NCBI RefSeq assembly: GCF_900156575.1
Contig: NZ_FTNY01000006.1
Span: forward strand, 203,751 to 267,750
From: Chryseobacterium shigense
GTDB lineage: Bacteria; Bacteroidota; Bacteroidia; Flavobacteriales; Weeksellaceae
Direction of reading: 5' to 3'
Length of the DNA: 64,000 bases
The notes beneath the pieces were generated by a model. That model had not been told where the DNA came from. It was given only the letters and a program-made list of their open reading frames with translations, and made no database searches. The translations under genes and the position numbers were made by a program. Positions 1 through 8,606 of this stretch are shown piece by piece. The stretch's first letter is position 1. The number at the start of each line of letters is the position of its first letter.

Positions 1-2
1 AA

Positions 3-407
3 AAGGTGGAAGAAATACTCGTAAAACCCATTATCGCCAAAGAACTCCTGGAATCTCTTCAGACCAAAATTGAAGAGGAAAAGCAGGTTATTGTCCATTG
101 CTGCTTTCCCGCATCGCCCTTTTTAGGAAATCTGATCAGAATATGGAATTCTACCTACCTTCTTGACAATCAGTCTGAGCATAAAAGCAAGCTTATCCAT
201 GCTGAGAATATCACCATCTACCCCAATTGGACACCCGTTCCATTTATGAGAGATTTTTGGTTTACCTTAGTGTTTTCCGGCTTGCCTAGAGACTGTAAAA
301 GTTTTAATCTGAAAGAAGTAATTCCTGAGGAAGGCGGATTTTTTGTAGAATCCATCAAAAGAAATTCTCTGGATGTGTACCGGGTGAAAATTTCAGAATC
401 TTATTAA
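3..407 (+). CDS. Hypothetical protein, 5' partial
   Basis: The reading frame is open to the left edge of the window. The first possible start inside it is a GTG at position 6, but the gene probably begins upstream. The visible 133 residues show no signal peptide or membrane segment and no catalytic motif I recognise; the middle is rich in aromatic residues (NWTPVPFMRDFWF) and the protein ends EVIPEEGGFF...YRVKISESY. The stop codon lies only 2 nt before the aadS-like start at 410, so the two are probably co-transcribed. I do not recognise the family and assign no function. Confidence 0.7.
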   Translation, partial: KVEEILVKPIIAKELLESLQTKIEEEKQVIVHCCFPASPFLGNLIRIWNSTYLLDNQSEHKSKLIHAENITIYPNWTPVPFMRDFWFTLVFSGLPRDCKSFNLKEVIPEEGGFFVESIKRNSLDVYRVKISESY

Positions 408-409
408 TA

Positions 410-1273
410 ATGAAAGCGCGGGAGGAAAAGCTGAAGCACATCATCAGTTGGGCAGACAACAATCCTGACATCCGAACTGTTCTGCTGACTAGTTCGTTGG
501 TAAATCCTTACGCACCTGTAGATGATTTCAGCGACCTTGATATAGAATTGGTTTTTGAAAATCTGAAGGACTACGAGACTGATAAAAAATGGATGCATCT
601 TTTTGGTGATCCTGTTTCCATGGTAGAAGAAGATGATCCTTATTTTGATGGGAAACACGCTATGAAAATGGTTCTGTATTCCGACCATGTGAAAGTTGAT
701 TTTAAACTTTATCAAAAATCAGAATTTGTAAAAGAGGTCCAGAAAGAAAGGCTTCCCGATGATTGGGATGTTGGTTACAAGGTTTTGATTGATAAAGATC
801 ATCTGACTAAAGATTTAAAGCCGCCTACCTATCAGTCTGTCATGATCCGGAAACCTGAGGAACAAAAGTTTCAGCAATTGATAAACGACTTTTGGTGGGA
901 TACAACCTATGTGGCCAAATGCCTGAAGCGTGAAGATCTTTTTTATGCTAAATTCATGTCAGAAAATGTGATCCGGACAGATTATCTCGTGCCTCTTATT
1001 GAATGGTCTGTTGCCAGTTTTCATGACTGGAAAAATATGCCCACCAATAAACATGGCCGTCTTTTCAAAAAATACCTGTCTGCAGAACTCTGGGCAAAAG
1101 TAGAAGCTACCTTCTCAGGAAGTAATATTGAAGATAACTGGCGTGCTTTATACGCTTCAGCAGATCTGGTGCATGACCTTGGGACAGCTTTAGCAGAGAA
1201 TCTCAATGTGGAGTACCCTCAGAAGCATGAAGAGGATATCAGAAAATATTTAGATGAAGTACAATCCATGTAG
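410..1273 (+). CDS. aadS: AadS-type aminoglycoside 6-adenylyltransferase
   Basis: This 287-residue protein belongs to the AadK/AadS family, which transfers AMP from ATP to streptomycin in the cytoplasm. The nucleotidyltransferase carboxylates are visible in FSDLDIELVFE (D42 and D44), preceded by TSSLVNP at 27-33, where AadK-like enzymes usually have a GSR-type motif. As I recall it, the AadS branch of Bacteroidota also has TSSLVNP, so this is a branch feature rather than damage. Length is normal for the family. The gene follows the partial upstream ORF by 2 nt. Codon use looks like the neighbours and no mobile element flanks it, which suggests an intrinsic chromosomal gene. Whether it gives resistance cannot be read from sequence. 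Confidence 0.88.
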   Translation: MKAREEKLKHIISWADNNPDIRTVLLTSSLVNPYAPVDDFSDLDIELVFENLKDYETDKKWMHLFGDPVSMVEEDDPYFDGKHAMKMVLYSDHVKVDFKLYQKSEFVKEVQKERLPDDWDVGYKVLIDKDHLTKDLKPPTYQSVMIRKPEEQKFQQLINDFWWDTTYVAKCLKREDLFYAKFMSENVIRTDYLVPLIEWSVASFHDWKNMPTNKHGRLFKKYLSAELWAKVEATFSGSNIEDNWRALYASADLVHDLGTALAENLNVEYPQKHEEDIRKYLDEVQSM

Positions 1274-1286
1274 TGATATCTTAATC

Positions 1287-2870
1287 CTATGCAAATTCAT
1301 TCTGTCTGATTAGATTTTCAATACAATATTCTGCAATAGCAGTAATGGTCACAAAAGGATTAACCCCGATGGTTCCCGGAATTAAAGAGCCGTCTAACAC
1401 ATATAGATTGTCGTGATCTTTTAGTTTTCCATAGTCATTGGTTGCCTTACCCAATACACAGCCTCCCAGCGGATGATAGCAGACATCAGCTCCGAAACCG
1501 TTATTAAATAAGAAATGACTTCTTGTTCCACCATTCGCCCGGTTCATCTTTTTGATAAAATAATCTGCATTCTCCTTCATTTTAGCCGTATGGCTCGGAT
1601 CCCAGTCTAAACTCAGTTTTTTGGCATTCACATCATACGAAACTTCTCCTTTTTTATCAACTCTGTTGATCAGAAGATATAATGCTGTAGCTACATCCAT
1701 TCCCATCGGAAGCGGAGCAATCTCTGTGAAAAAAGGATGTTCTTTGTCTTCCCAGTTATCGATACCTCCCACAGGAATCGTAGATTGTTTGGCGCCTGTT
1801 CCGCCAGATAATGGTTTTACCCAGTTTCTGCCTGTCATGAAATTACCGTTGTTCCCCCAGTTTTTCCCGATCTCTTCGTGTATCGGAAAGTTATTAACAG
1901 CATTTGACTGTAATAAAATTTTCAAAGTTCCCATAGTTCCCGCAGCGAGAATCAGTTTTTTACAGTTGAATACTTTATCAGAAACAACAGCTCCTGAAGT
2001 GTCTATTTGCTGAACATTCAAAGTATAGGTTTTATCATCATTAAGCTTAATATGTTCTACGCAATGAAGATCCAGAATTTCAAGATTTCCGGTTTCCAGT
2101 GCCTTTTTGAGGTAAGTCTTATCCAGACTGTTCTTCCCATGATTATTTCCGTAAATCACTTCCGTATTGAACGCAGAGCGGGGCACTTCATTTTTATATT
2201 CCTTTTCCATGTATTGGAAATCATAGACATTCGGAACCCGTATGGTTTTAAAACCTGCTTTATGAGCTTCCTCTTCACCAACCCGTGTAAATTGATAATA
2301 AGGGCAGTCTTTTAAAAATTGCTCACCAATAACATTCACTTTGAGTTCTTTATGAACCAATGGAAAATAGGTGTTGTAAAATTTTTCAGCATCCAGATGA
2401 GGAAAAACTTCTTTAAAGTAGCTTTCCTTTGGGGTAACGGCCATTCCGCCATTCACCAGAGAACCGCCACCTACACCGCGTCCAACCCAGATATTGATAT
2501 GCTCAAAATCCATTCTGTCCAGTGTTCCCGTGAAAGGAGTTAATGAAAAAATATTCATAAACGGGGCAATGGTCTTCTTTTTCAGCCACGCTGCACTTTT
2601 GCCGGGTTTCAGCATACTGGAAAATGGAATTCCTGATTTTTCCCAATTCAGACCCATTTCAAGCATGACCACTTTTTTTCCGGCTTCACAAAGACGTAAA
2701 GCTGATACAGCTCCTCCATATCCGCTGCCTACAATAAGTATAGGGGCATCTATGACCTTTCCTTCCAGGCTGTCAGTTTTCGGCTGCATGGCCTGAAACA
2801 GATGAGCATTAAGGAAATAAAAACCTGATACTGCGAGAAGGCCCGTCTTGATGAATTTCTTTCTGTCCAT
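1287..2870 (-). CDS. GMC oxidoreductase, class I cholesterol-oxidase-like
   Basis: The 527-residue protein begins with DRKKFIKTG and a hydrophobic stretch, an export signal resembling those of Tat-type proteins, so it is probably periplasmic. GSGYGGAVSALRL at 48-60 is the Rossmann FAD-binding motif and GVGGGSLVNGG at 132-142 is a second flavin-contact motif. The C-terminal part (HPLGGCVLGKA, DGSLIPG, GVNPFVTITA) closely resembles class I cholesterol oxidases. Residues matching their Glu, His and Asn are E383, H466 and N504, and the spacing (83 and 38) is close to that of the known enzymes (86 and 38, numbering from memory). A FAD-dependent 3-beta-hydroxysteroid or other alcohol oxidase is likely; the true substrate is unknown. 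It is transcribed toward aadS, with only 13 bp between the two stop codons. Confidence 0.85.
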   Translation of the reverse strand: MDRKKFIKTGLLAVSGFYFLNAHLFQAMQPKTDSLEGKVIDAPILIVGSGYGGAVSALRLCEAGKKVVMLEMGLNWEKSGIPFSSMLKPGKSAAWLKKKTIAPFMNIFSLTPFTGTLDRMDFEHINIWVGRGVGGGSLVNGGMAVTPKESYFKEVFPHLDAEKFYNTYFPLVHKELKVNVIGEQFLKDCPYYQFTRVGEEEAHKAGFKTIRVPNVYDFQYMEKEYKNEVPRSAFNTEVIYGNNHGKNSLDKTYLKKALETGNLEILDLHCVEHIKLNDDKTYTLNVQQIDTSGAVVSDKVFNCKKLILAAGTMGTLKILLQSNAVNNFPIHEEIGKNWGNNGNFMTGRNWVKPLSGGTGAKQSTIPVGGIDNWEDKEHPFFTEIAPLPMGMDVATALYLLINRVDKKGEVSYDVNAKKLSLDWDPSHTAKMKENADYFIKKMNRANGGTRSHFLFNNGFGADVCYHPLGGCVLGKATNDYGKLKDHDNLYVLDGSLIPGTIGVNPFVTITAIAEYCIENLIRQNEFA

Positions 2871-3004
2871 AAGCTTTACAGGTCAAAAAATATGCTAAAG
2901 AAAATGGAACACGGATTATTTAAAACAGATTGTGCCTTTTTATTATAATTTTAACTTTTCATGCCATGAAAAATTCATAGTTTTACTTATAATTTGAAGC
3001 ATTC

Positions 3005-3622
3005 ATGAAAAAAATATTAATCATTCTTCTGTTGTCTCCACTGTTTATTTTAGCTCAAAAAGGAGTATCAAAAGCAAGCAAGGAGATCAGGAAATTTCAG
3101 AAGGAACTCGATGCAGAATATCGTAATCCAAAGGAAACCCCCTTACGTGGAGACAATTTTACGAATTTTAAAAAACATCCTTTCTTTCCGGTTAATTTAA
3201 AATACAGGGTTACTGCAAAATTCAGTAAAACTGAAAATCCACAGCCTTTTGAGCTTCCTACTTCTTCCGGTAAAACCAAGCCTTATCGTGAATATGGAAA
3301 AGCAACCTTTGAACTTGATGGAAAACCCTATACCGTGACTTTGTACCAGAGCCTTGACCTTATTAAGCAGGAGAAATATAAAGACCATCTTTTCCTTCCT
3401 TTTCGCGATGCTACCAATGAAAAAGAAACCTATGGAGGCGGAAAATATATGGACCTGAGAATTCCGAAAGGAAATACGATTGTTCTGGATTTTAATCAAT
3501 CTTATCAGCCTTACTGTGCTTATAATGCTTATGACTACAATTGTCCCGTGGTTCCTGAAGAAAACAAGCTTCCGGTAGAGATCAGGGCAGGGGTGATGTA
3601 TCAGGATATTTATCATCACTAA
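3005..3622 (+). CDS. DUF1684 domain exported protein
   Basis: A 205-residue protein with a clear signal peptide (MKKILIILLLSPLFILAQ, cleavage after about residue 18). The rest matches the DUF1684 family: a central strand-rich segment with FELDGKPYTVTLYQ and FLPFRDATNEKETYGGGKYMDL, then the hallmark C-terminus NPYCAYN-like (PYCAYNAYDYNCPVVPEENKLP). Members are exported or cytoplasmic proteins of unknown biochemical role. The stop is 4 nt before the GNAT start at 3627, so the two form a small operon. The function is not known and I infer none. Confidence 0.85.
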   Translation: MKKILIILLLSPLFILAQKGVSKASKEIRKFQKELDAEYRNPKETPLRGDNFTNFKKHPFFPVNLKYRVTAKFSKTENPQPFELPTSSGKTKPYREYGKATFELDGKPYTVTLYQSLDLIKQEKYKDHLFLPFRDATNEKETYGGGKYMDLRIPKGNTIVLDFNQSYQPYCAYNAYDYNCPVVPEENKLPVEIRAGVMYQDIYHH

Positions 3623-3626
3623 GAAT

Positions 3627-4100
3627 ATGGTCAGCTTAGATTTTTATAAACAGGAAGATTTCGAAGGGCTTAATTATACCCTGGATGAACATCAGCAAAA
3701 GTATACTTCAACTGTAGAGCAGGCCTTGAAAAGACTCAGCGAGATCAACGATCCTAAAGCGTATGCAATCACGGTCTTTGAAAACAGGCAGCCCTCCGGA
3801 TTTTTTGTGCTGGATTTTGGTGAAGATAAATTTGAATTGACCGATAACCAAAAATCTGTTTTGCTGAGATCTTTGTCTATCAATCCTGACTTACAGGGAA
3901 AAGGAATAGGAAAAGCTGCTATGCAGATTGTTGATGAATTTGTAAGGGAAAATTTTCCCGATTGCGAGGAAATTGTTCTGGCAGTTAATCAGAAAAATCT
4001 TTCAGCCTATCATATTTATCTGAAAACAGGATATCTGTATGATGGTAAAAGCAGAATAGGAAGGAGTGGTCCTCAATATCTGATGTATAAGAAACTCTAG
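3627..4100 (+). CDS. GNAT family N-acetyltransferase
   Basis: A 157-residue GNAT. The acetyl-CoA pyrophosphate-binding segment is visible at about residues 84-104 (SINPDLQGKGIGKAAMQI; the Q-x-x-G-x-G/A signature is QGKGIG). It is followed by LAVNQKNLSAYHIYLKTGY, the usual motif B with the Asn and Tyr found in GNATs. No signal peptide, so it is cytoplasmic. It starts 4 nt after the DUF1684 gene and is probably translated from the same message. The acceptor substrate cannot be predicted. Confidence 0.85.
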   Translation: MVSLDFYKQEDFEGLNYTLDEHQQKYTSTVEQALKRLSEINDPKAYAITVFENRQPSGFFVLDFGEDKFELTDNQKSVLLRSLSINPDLQGKGIGKAAMQIVDEFVRENFPDCEEIVLAVNQKNLSAYHIYLKTGYLYDGKSRIGRSGPQYLMYKKL

Positions 4101-4130
4101 AAAATTCAGGCAATGCATTTCTTTTACTGA

Positions 4131-4898
4131 TCAGCGATTCGATAGCCATTCCAGAAATAGGGTAGTCTTTTCTCTGGGTACAAAAACTTTCTCAGAGGTT
4201 TCCACATCCAGTAGAATCAAAAGTTTTCGATGAAAATAGTGCTGTACTTCCCTGATACTTTTGAAGGCGACCAGATATTGTCGGTTGACCCTGAAAAAAT
4301 CTTCCGGACTTACCTGCCGCTGGATTTCCTCTAATGTTTCTTTCATTGGATATACCTTATTTTCAATGGTTGATACAAAGGTGCCTTCAGTTCTTTTACA
4401 GAAATAAGAAATTTCACCGGTAGGAACATTTAAATATCTGTTTTGTGAAAAGATCAGAAAATTAGTTTTTGCTTTTTCGGAAGGAAGCACTGATTTTATA
4501 ATCTGTAAAAGTTCAGCTGGTGAATTTTGTTTTTGAAAGAAATTGCGGAACTGTTCTAGTTTTTGAAGGGATAACTCAATCTCGTTTGTTGTAAAAGGTT
4601 TCAGGATATAATCGATCCCATTATTTCTGAAGGCTTCGAAAGTATGATCACTGTAAGCAGTACAAAATATAACAGGGATATTGATATCAACCGATTCGAA
4701 AATTTCAAAACATTGACCGTCTGCCAATTGAATATCCATGAATATCAGATCCGGCAGAGTTTCATTCTGTAACCATTCTATTGCAGATTCTACGCTTTGT
4801 AGAATACTCAGAATATGACTTTCCGGCCTTATTTTCTTAAGATGGTCTGCCAGTGCTTTGGCAGCTTTTACTTCATCTTCAATAATGAGAATATTCAT
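4131..4898 (-). CDS. LytTR-family response regulator
   Basis: From the preferred start (MNILIIEDE, 4898) the protein has 255 residues. The N-terminal receiver has the acidic pair ED at 8-9, the phospho-acceptor D55 in LIFMDIQL, the Thr of FCTAYSD and the Lys of ILKPFT. The C-terminal half (about 145-250) is a LytTR DNA-binding domain with the SYFCKRTEGTFV, FFRVNRQYLVAF and VFVPREK blocks. The upstream in-frame ATG at 4919 would add seven residues in front of a canonical receiver start, so I reject it. The start lies inside the 3' end of the sensor kinase gene (20-nt overlap), which indicates translational coupling of a cognate pair. Target genes are unknown. Confidence 0.9.
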   Translation of the reverse strand: MNILIIEDEVKAAKALADHLKKIRPESHILSILQSVESAIEWLQNETLPDLIFMDIQLADGQCFEIFESVDINIPVIFCTAYSDHTFEAFRNNGIDYILKPFTTNEIELSLQKLEQFRNFFQKQNSPAELLQIIKSVLPSEKAKTNFLIFSQNRYLNVPTGEISYFCKRTEGTFVSTIENKVYPMKETLEEIQRQVSPEDFFRVNRQYLVAFKSIREVQHYFHRKLLILLDVETSEKVFVPREKTTLFLEWLSNR

Positions 4899-5904
4899 AG
4901 ACAAGCGGTAATTTAACAATGAAAAAATCTTTATTATGGATCACTTTTACAGGTTGATCTGTTAAGTGTGAATATCGGCCTTTTATATTATCCAGTCCAA
5001 TTCCGGATGATTGTTCTACATTTCTTTTGGGCTGTATATTATTCTGAATCACCAGTTGATGATCCTCTTCAAAGATGGTTATATGGATGGGTCTCTTCAA
5101 TGATACAATATTATGTTTAATGCCGTTTTCAATAAGAAATTGTAGGGTAAACGGAGGAATTAAAGACATTCTGGTCTTGTCTGAAATTGAAATTTCAATC
5201 TGGAACCCATCTTCAAACCGTGATTTCAGGAGAAAAGTATAGGCCTCCAAAATAGCAATTTCTTTTTCAAGCGGGACTACATTCTCCCTTCTGCTTTCAA
5301 GCGAAAAACGGTAAAAATTGGATAATTTTACGACGAAATCCGATGCCTGACTATCTTGTACATCAATCATTGATTTCAGCGTATTGAGGCTATTGAATAA
5401 AAAATGAGGGTTTACCTGTTGTTTTAATAGTTCGTATTGAGCATTCAGATTATCGGTCTTTATTTTCTCAAGCTGTAATTTTACCTGTTGGGTGTCATAG
5501 CTTTGATAAATGAAGTGAATCAGTAAAAAGACCGTCAGATTAATTAAAATTCCTCTAAACTGATACATAAGAAACATTGGTAGAAACTGATAATGAGAGA
5601 AAATAAGATGGTACAAAGCGACTAAGATAGCCATAAAAACCGTTCCTGAAATCAAGCTGATTACAAGTTTCTTAGTCAGTTGATTCCGGCTGTTTCCGGG
5701 TACTGAAAATCTGGGTAGACTGTATAGATTATAGTACCATATAAATAAAGTATAGAGGAAAGCCATTCCTGCATCTACAGCCAATTCTGATGTTGTAATA
5801 TTCATCTGAAGAACCTTTGGAATAGAGGCCAGAATAGCCATAAATACAGAGCTCAGCCATATTATTTTGGGAGAAACGTTAAAAGTATTTCTATTCAGCT
5901 GCAT
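4879..5904 (-). CDS. LytS/YehU-type sensor histidine kinase
   Basis: A membrane histidine kinase of the His_kinase (PF06580) type, 341 residues from the ATG at 5904 (an ATG at 5946 would add 14). The N-terminal third holds four to five hydrophobic segments without an obvious periplasmic sensor domain. The phospho-accepting His lies in LKQQVNPHFLFNSLNTLKSMI-type sequence (NPHFLFN), followed by FRLxxR-like helices and a HATPase region with IENGIKHN (N box) and GIGLDNIKGR (G box). It phosphorylates the overlapping LytTR regulator. Such pairs are common in Bacteroidota; no input signal can be inferred. Confidence 0.9.
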   Translation of the reverse strand: MQLNRNTFNVSPKIIWLSSVFMAILASIPKVLQMNITTSELAVDAGMAFLYTLFIWYYNLYSLPRFSVPGNSRNQLTKKLVISLISGTVFMAILVALYHLIFSHYQFLPMFLMYQFRGILINLTVFLLIHFIYQSYDTQQVKLQLEKIKTDNLNAQYELLKQQVNPHFLFNSLNTLKSMIDVQDSQASDFVVKLSNFYRFSLESRRENVVPLEKEIAILEAYTFLLKSRFEDGFQIEISISDKTRMSLIPPFTLQFLIENGIKHNIVSLKRPIHITIFEEDHQLVIQNNIQPKRNVEQSSGIGLDNIKGRYSHLTDQPVKVIHNKDFFIVKLPLVYEYSHY

Positions 5905-6012
5905 GTGATGAGTTACAAAATTAAAACGGGCTTCTACAAGGTACAAAAATTCACTGTTAATTATGAGATGGGTCCATGGCGTATTAAAATTTTCAGGTAT
6001 ATTTTTTCTCTT

Positions 6013-6489
6013 TTAAGGCATCACGGCTGGTTGTACTGCCAGAATATCTTTGATTCGTTTGCCGTTATCCGATGCCGGGATGTTTTTTTCTAAGTGTCCC
6101 CCCGGCAAAAATTCATAGGTGATATTTTGTAAGTCTTTAAAGTTGGTATTTGTTTTTAAAGTCTCGATACTCACCAGCGATCCAAGGATTTTTGCACCAA
6201 ACCATTTAGGATCATCTTGCAGTTTCCATGTGATCAGTACTAAATTTTTACTGCTGTTACTTGGGGTGGAGTCTGAATGTAATAGTGCATTATAGGCGTT
6301 CTCGTTGCCATATAATGTACTTGTTGTATGGTTTTCCGGATGAATAAAAGTGGTAATGGCTTTAAGCTTCATCTCTTTGAAATTGAATTTTTCAGGAAGA
6401 GACGCTTGCTCGTTTCTGTTTTCCGGCAATGCTTTATTACATGAGCAGAGCAAAAAGGAAAATGTAATGGTAAGGATAAAGTATTTCAT
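6013..6489 (-). CDS. Lipoprotein associated with cytochrome P460 gene
   Basis: A 158-residue protein with a lipoprotein signal (FSFLLCSC, lipidated Cys at about residue 16). The mature part includes TSTLYGNENAY and LVLITWKLQDDPKWFGAKI. The latter resembles sequence seen in proteins encoded beside cytochrome P460-like genes in Bacteroidota, and some of these are annotated as P460 family. There is no CxxCH haem motif. Its start codon is separated by a single nucleotide from the stop of the P460/haem-binding gene upstream, so the two are translated from one message and probably act together in the periplasm or on the membrane. The function is unknown. Confidence 0.72.
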   Translation of the reverse strand: MKYFILTITFSFLLCSCNKALPENRNEQASLPEKFNFKEMKLKAITTFIHPENHTTSTLYGNENAYNALLHSDSTPSNSSKNLVLITWKLQDDPKWFGAKILGSLVSIETLKTNTNFKDLQNITYEFLPGGHLEKNIPASDNGKRIKDILAVQPAVMP

Positions 6490-6490
6490 A

Positions 6491-7432
6491 TCAGTGTTGC
6501 ATTGGTAAGGTGAAAACGTAATCGGTATTGGCTACAGGAGTATGACAGTTGACACACTCTTTCGTGAAACCCGCATCACTTCCGTAAGGCTTCAGATCAG
6601 GAGTCAGAAATCTTGCCCATCCCCATCCTTTGGTAGAAGCATATTTTTTACGGTCTTTAATCATATACTCCACAGCCCTGAAAGCACCGGGAGAAATAGT
6701 TCCATCGGGAGTCGTCAAAGATTCCCAGTTCACTTTGGCAATGATGCTTCCATCGGGCCACGGGTTTGTATGATGCTCCCTGATAGCCTGTATGGCAATG
6801 TTATTTCCGAAAATAATCCGCAATGTTCCGTTATCAATTCTTTGGGTTGTGCTTATTGGAGTCCAGTTTTTATATTCCGGGATATAAGCAATTCCGTTTA
6901 CGGCAACAGGTAACTTTTTGGGTGCTTTCATCTCTTTCTCACGCCATGCAGCATATTGTAAATGGAGCTTATGATCTTTTGCTGTATCCTGTTTTTGTTC
7001 AGGAGCGAGCGTAAGGGCATACTTTTTAAGTTTTTCCAGGTCAGCGTTCGATACTTTGGCTTCAGGGTGTAATGTTAAATAACTCTTTATCGGCATTGCA
7101 CCCAGCATGATTTTATTAACAGCTCCCCATATTTTGGTGTTTTGATCGGATTTTTGAAGCTGATCAAATTCTGAAAAATTTAAAACACTTTTTGCCCTGT
7201 TAATATCATCTGCAACGATCCAGTTGGCAGGGGCTATCTGGTCAAACCATTTTAAATTTTGTTGGTTGGAATGGCAATCATAACATGAATTTTTAAGAAT
7301 CGCCTGCACATCGTGAGGAAACACTTTTTTTTGACTTTCATGATGTCCTTTATCTATTTTTGGACGGTACAGTTGCATGAGTGCAAAAATACCGGTCATG
7401 ACAAGTCCGGTTTTGATCATCTTGTTTTTCAT
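6491..7432 (-). CDS. Haem-binding domain / cytochrome P460 family protein
   Basis: A 313-residue exported protein with a short N-terminal hydrophobic anchor (TGLVMTGIFALMQLY). Residues about 20-130 form a haem-binding (Haem_bd type) domain with CYDCH near residue 50 and the characteristic NLKWFDQIAPANWIV. The C-terminal part matches cytochrome P460: TRxxIFGNNIAIQA, WPDGSIIAKVNWE, FRAVEYMIKDRKKYA and a terminal CVNCHTPVANTDYVF. Two CxxCH motifs mean two covalent c-type haems. P460 proteins act on small nitrogen compounds in some bacteria, but a role in hydroxylamine or NO chemistry here is only inference. It is the first gene of a two-gene operon. Confidence 0.83.
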   Translation of the reverse strand: MKNKMIKTGLVMTGIFALMQLYRPKIDKGHHESQKKVFPHDVQAILKNSCYDCHSNQQNLKWFDQIAPANWIVADDINRAKSVLNFSEFDQLQKSDQNTKIWGAVNKIMLGAMPIKSYLTLHPEAKVSNADLEKLKKYALTLAPEQKQDTAKDHKLHLQYAAWREKEMKAPKKLPVAVNGIAYIPEYKNWTPISTTQRIDNGTLRIIFGNNIAIQAIREHHTNPWPDGSIIAKVNWESLTTPDGTISPGAFRAVEYMIKDRKKYASTKGWGWARFLTPDLKPYGSDAGFTKECVNCHTPVANTDYVFTLPMQH

Positions 7433-7595
7433 AAGTAGGCTGGAATTGAGTACAAAGTAAAAGATGTTTTTCCTATCAAAACTATAAAATGAGTTGAAAC
7501 GTTCATTTTTATTCCTGAAACGTTCATCCGGCTGAATCTAAAAAACTTTAAGAAAATTTTAAATTTAAAAATTCCATCCGGCTGATTTCTTTCCA

Positions 7596-7603
7596 TAACT
7601 TTG
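7596..7603 (+). promoter_or_regulatory. Putative -7 element for the SDR gene
   Basis: TAACTTTG matches the Bacteroidota -7 consensus TAnnTTTG, 22 nt before the SDR start codon. No good TTG is seen at the -33 position, so this is a moderate call. Confidence 0.45.
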
Positions 7604-7624
7604 AGTAAGATCAAATAATAAAAT

Positions 7625-8434
7625 ATGGAAATATCACTTCGTAATCAGGTAGCTGTCGTTACTGGAGGCTCAAGCGGAATAGGTTCAGGAATTGCAAAAT
7701 CACTTGCATCTGCGGGGGCAACTGTTATTGTCAATCACTCTTCAGAAAGATCAAGAGATGAAGCGCAGGCTGTCTTAAAAGAAATTACAGATGCCGGAGG
7801 AAAAGGAATAACCTATCAGTGTGATGTTTCCAAAGAAGATCAGGTGGTTAAGATGTTTGAAGATACCGTTTCACAATTTGGAACCGTAGATATCCTTATT
7901 AATAATGCCGGAATTCAAAAAGACTCAAAGTTTACTGAAATGACCCTTGATCAGTGGAATGCGGTGATTGGGGTGAATCTTACCGGACAGTTTCTCTGCG
8001 CCCGCGAAGCTATTAAAGAGTTTCTTCGCAGAGGGATAGATCCGTCCCGTTCCGTTGCCTGTGGCAAAATTATTCATATCAGTTCTGTTCACGAAATTAT
8101 TCCGTGGGCAGGCCATGCCAATTATGCCTCCAGCAAAGGAGCCATCAGAATGCTGATGCAAACTCTTGCACAGGAATATGGTGCAAATAAGATCCGCGTG
8201 AATTCTATCTGCCCTGGCGCGATTCAGACTCCGATTAATAAAGATGCATGGAGTACCCCTGAGGCTTTGAATTCTTTGCTTCATCTTATTCCGTATGACA
8301 GAATAGGGCAGCCGGAAGATATCGGAAATTTAGCCGCTTTTCTGGCAAGTGATCTGGCAGATTATATCACAGGAACCAGCATTTTCGTAGACGGAGGAAT
8401 GACCACTTTCGAAAGCTTTTCTACAGGAGGGTAG
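7625..8434 (+). CDS. SDR family oxidoreductase (glucose 1-dehydrogenase-like)
   Basis: A 269-residue classical short-chain dehydrogenase. The dinucleotide-binding motif TGGSSGIG is at 13-20 and NNAG at 93-96. The catalytic triad is S154 (HISSVHE), Y167 and K171 (YASSK). The C-terminal IFVDGGMT is typical of the glucose/ribitol dehydrogenase-like branch. It is cytoplasmic and uses NAD(P)H. The alcohol or sugar substrate cannot be fixed by sequence; a large GH63-like glucosidase follows 172 bp downstream on the same strand, which makes a glucose-related role plausible but unproven. Confidence 0.9.
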   Translation: MEISLRNQVAVVTGGSSGIGSGIAKSLASAGATVIVNHSSERSRDEAQAVLKEITDAGGKGITYQCDVSKEDQVVKMFEDTVSQFGTVDILINNAGIQKDSKFTEMTLDQWNAVIGVNLTGQFLCAREAIKEFLRRGIDPSRSVACGKIIHISSVHEIIPWAGHANYASSKGAIRMLMQTLAQEYGANKIRVNSICPGAIQTPINKDAWSTPEALNSLLHLIPYDRIGQPEDIGNLAAFLASDLADYITGTSIFVDGGMTTFESFSTGG

Positions 8435-8521
8435 GCGCTCTCAAAGTTTAAGGGTTGGGGAGTATCAGAGTACTAGAGTACCTGTAAAAGGCTCTTATTG
8501 AGTAGTCTGAAATCCGACATC

Positions 8522-8580
8522 TTAAGTCTTTTATCTTTATTCTTTATTCTTTTATCTTTTCTCTTTATTCTTTTCTCCAC
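8522..8580 (+). repeat. Degenerate pyrimidine-rich repeat tract
   Basis: A run built from variants of TCTTTTA / TTCTTTA lies just before the glucosidase gene, with almost no purines other than A. An ORF that crosses it (8498-8692) is an out-of-frame reading of the following gene and is rejected. It may lie in the 5' leader of the glucosidase; no function is shown. Confidence 0.6.
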
Positions 8581-8606
8581 TGATCAATACATAAAAAAAA
8601 CAATAC

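Noticed and set aside
404..715. Minus-strand ORF opposite the aadS-like gene
   Set aside because: It is antisense to a clear gene, with no homology or start context.
27..1273. Integron or transposon carrying the resistance gene
   Set aside because: No integrase, attC-like repeat or insertion sequence ends are visible near the aadS-like gene.
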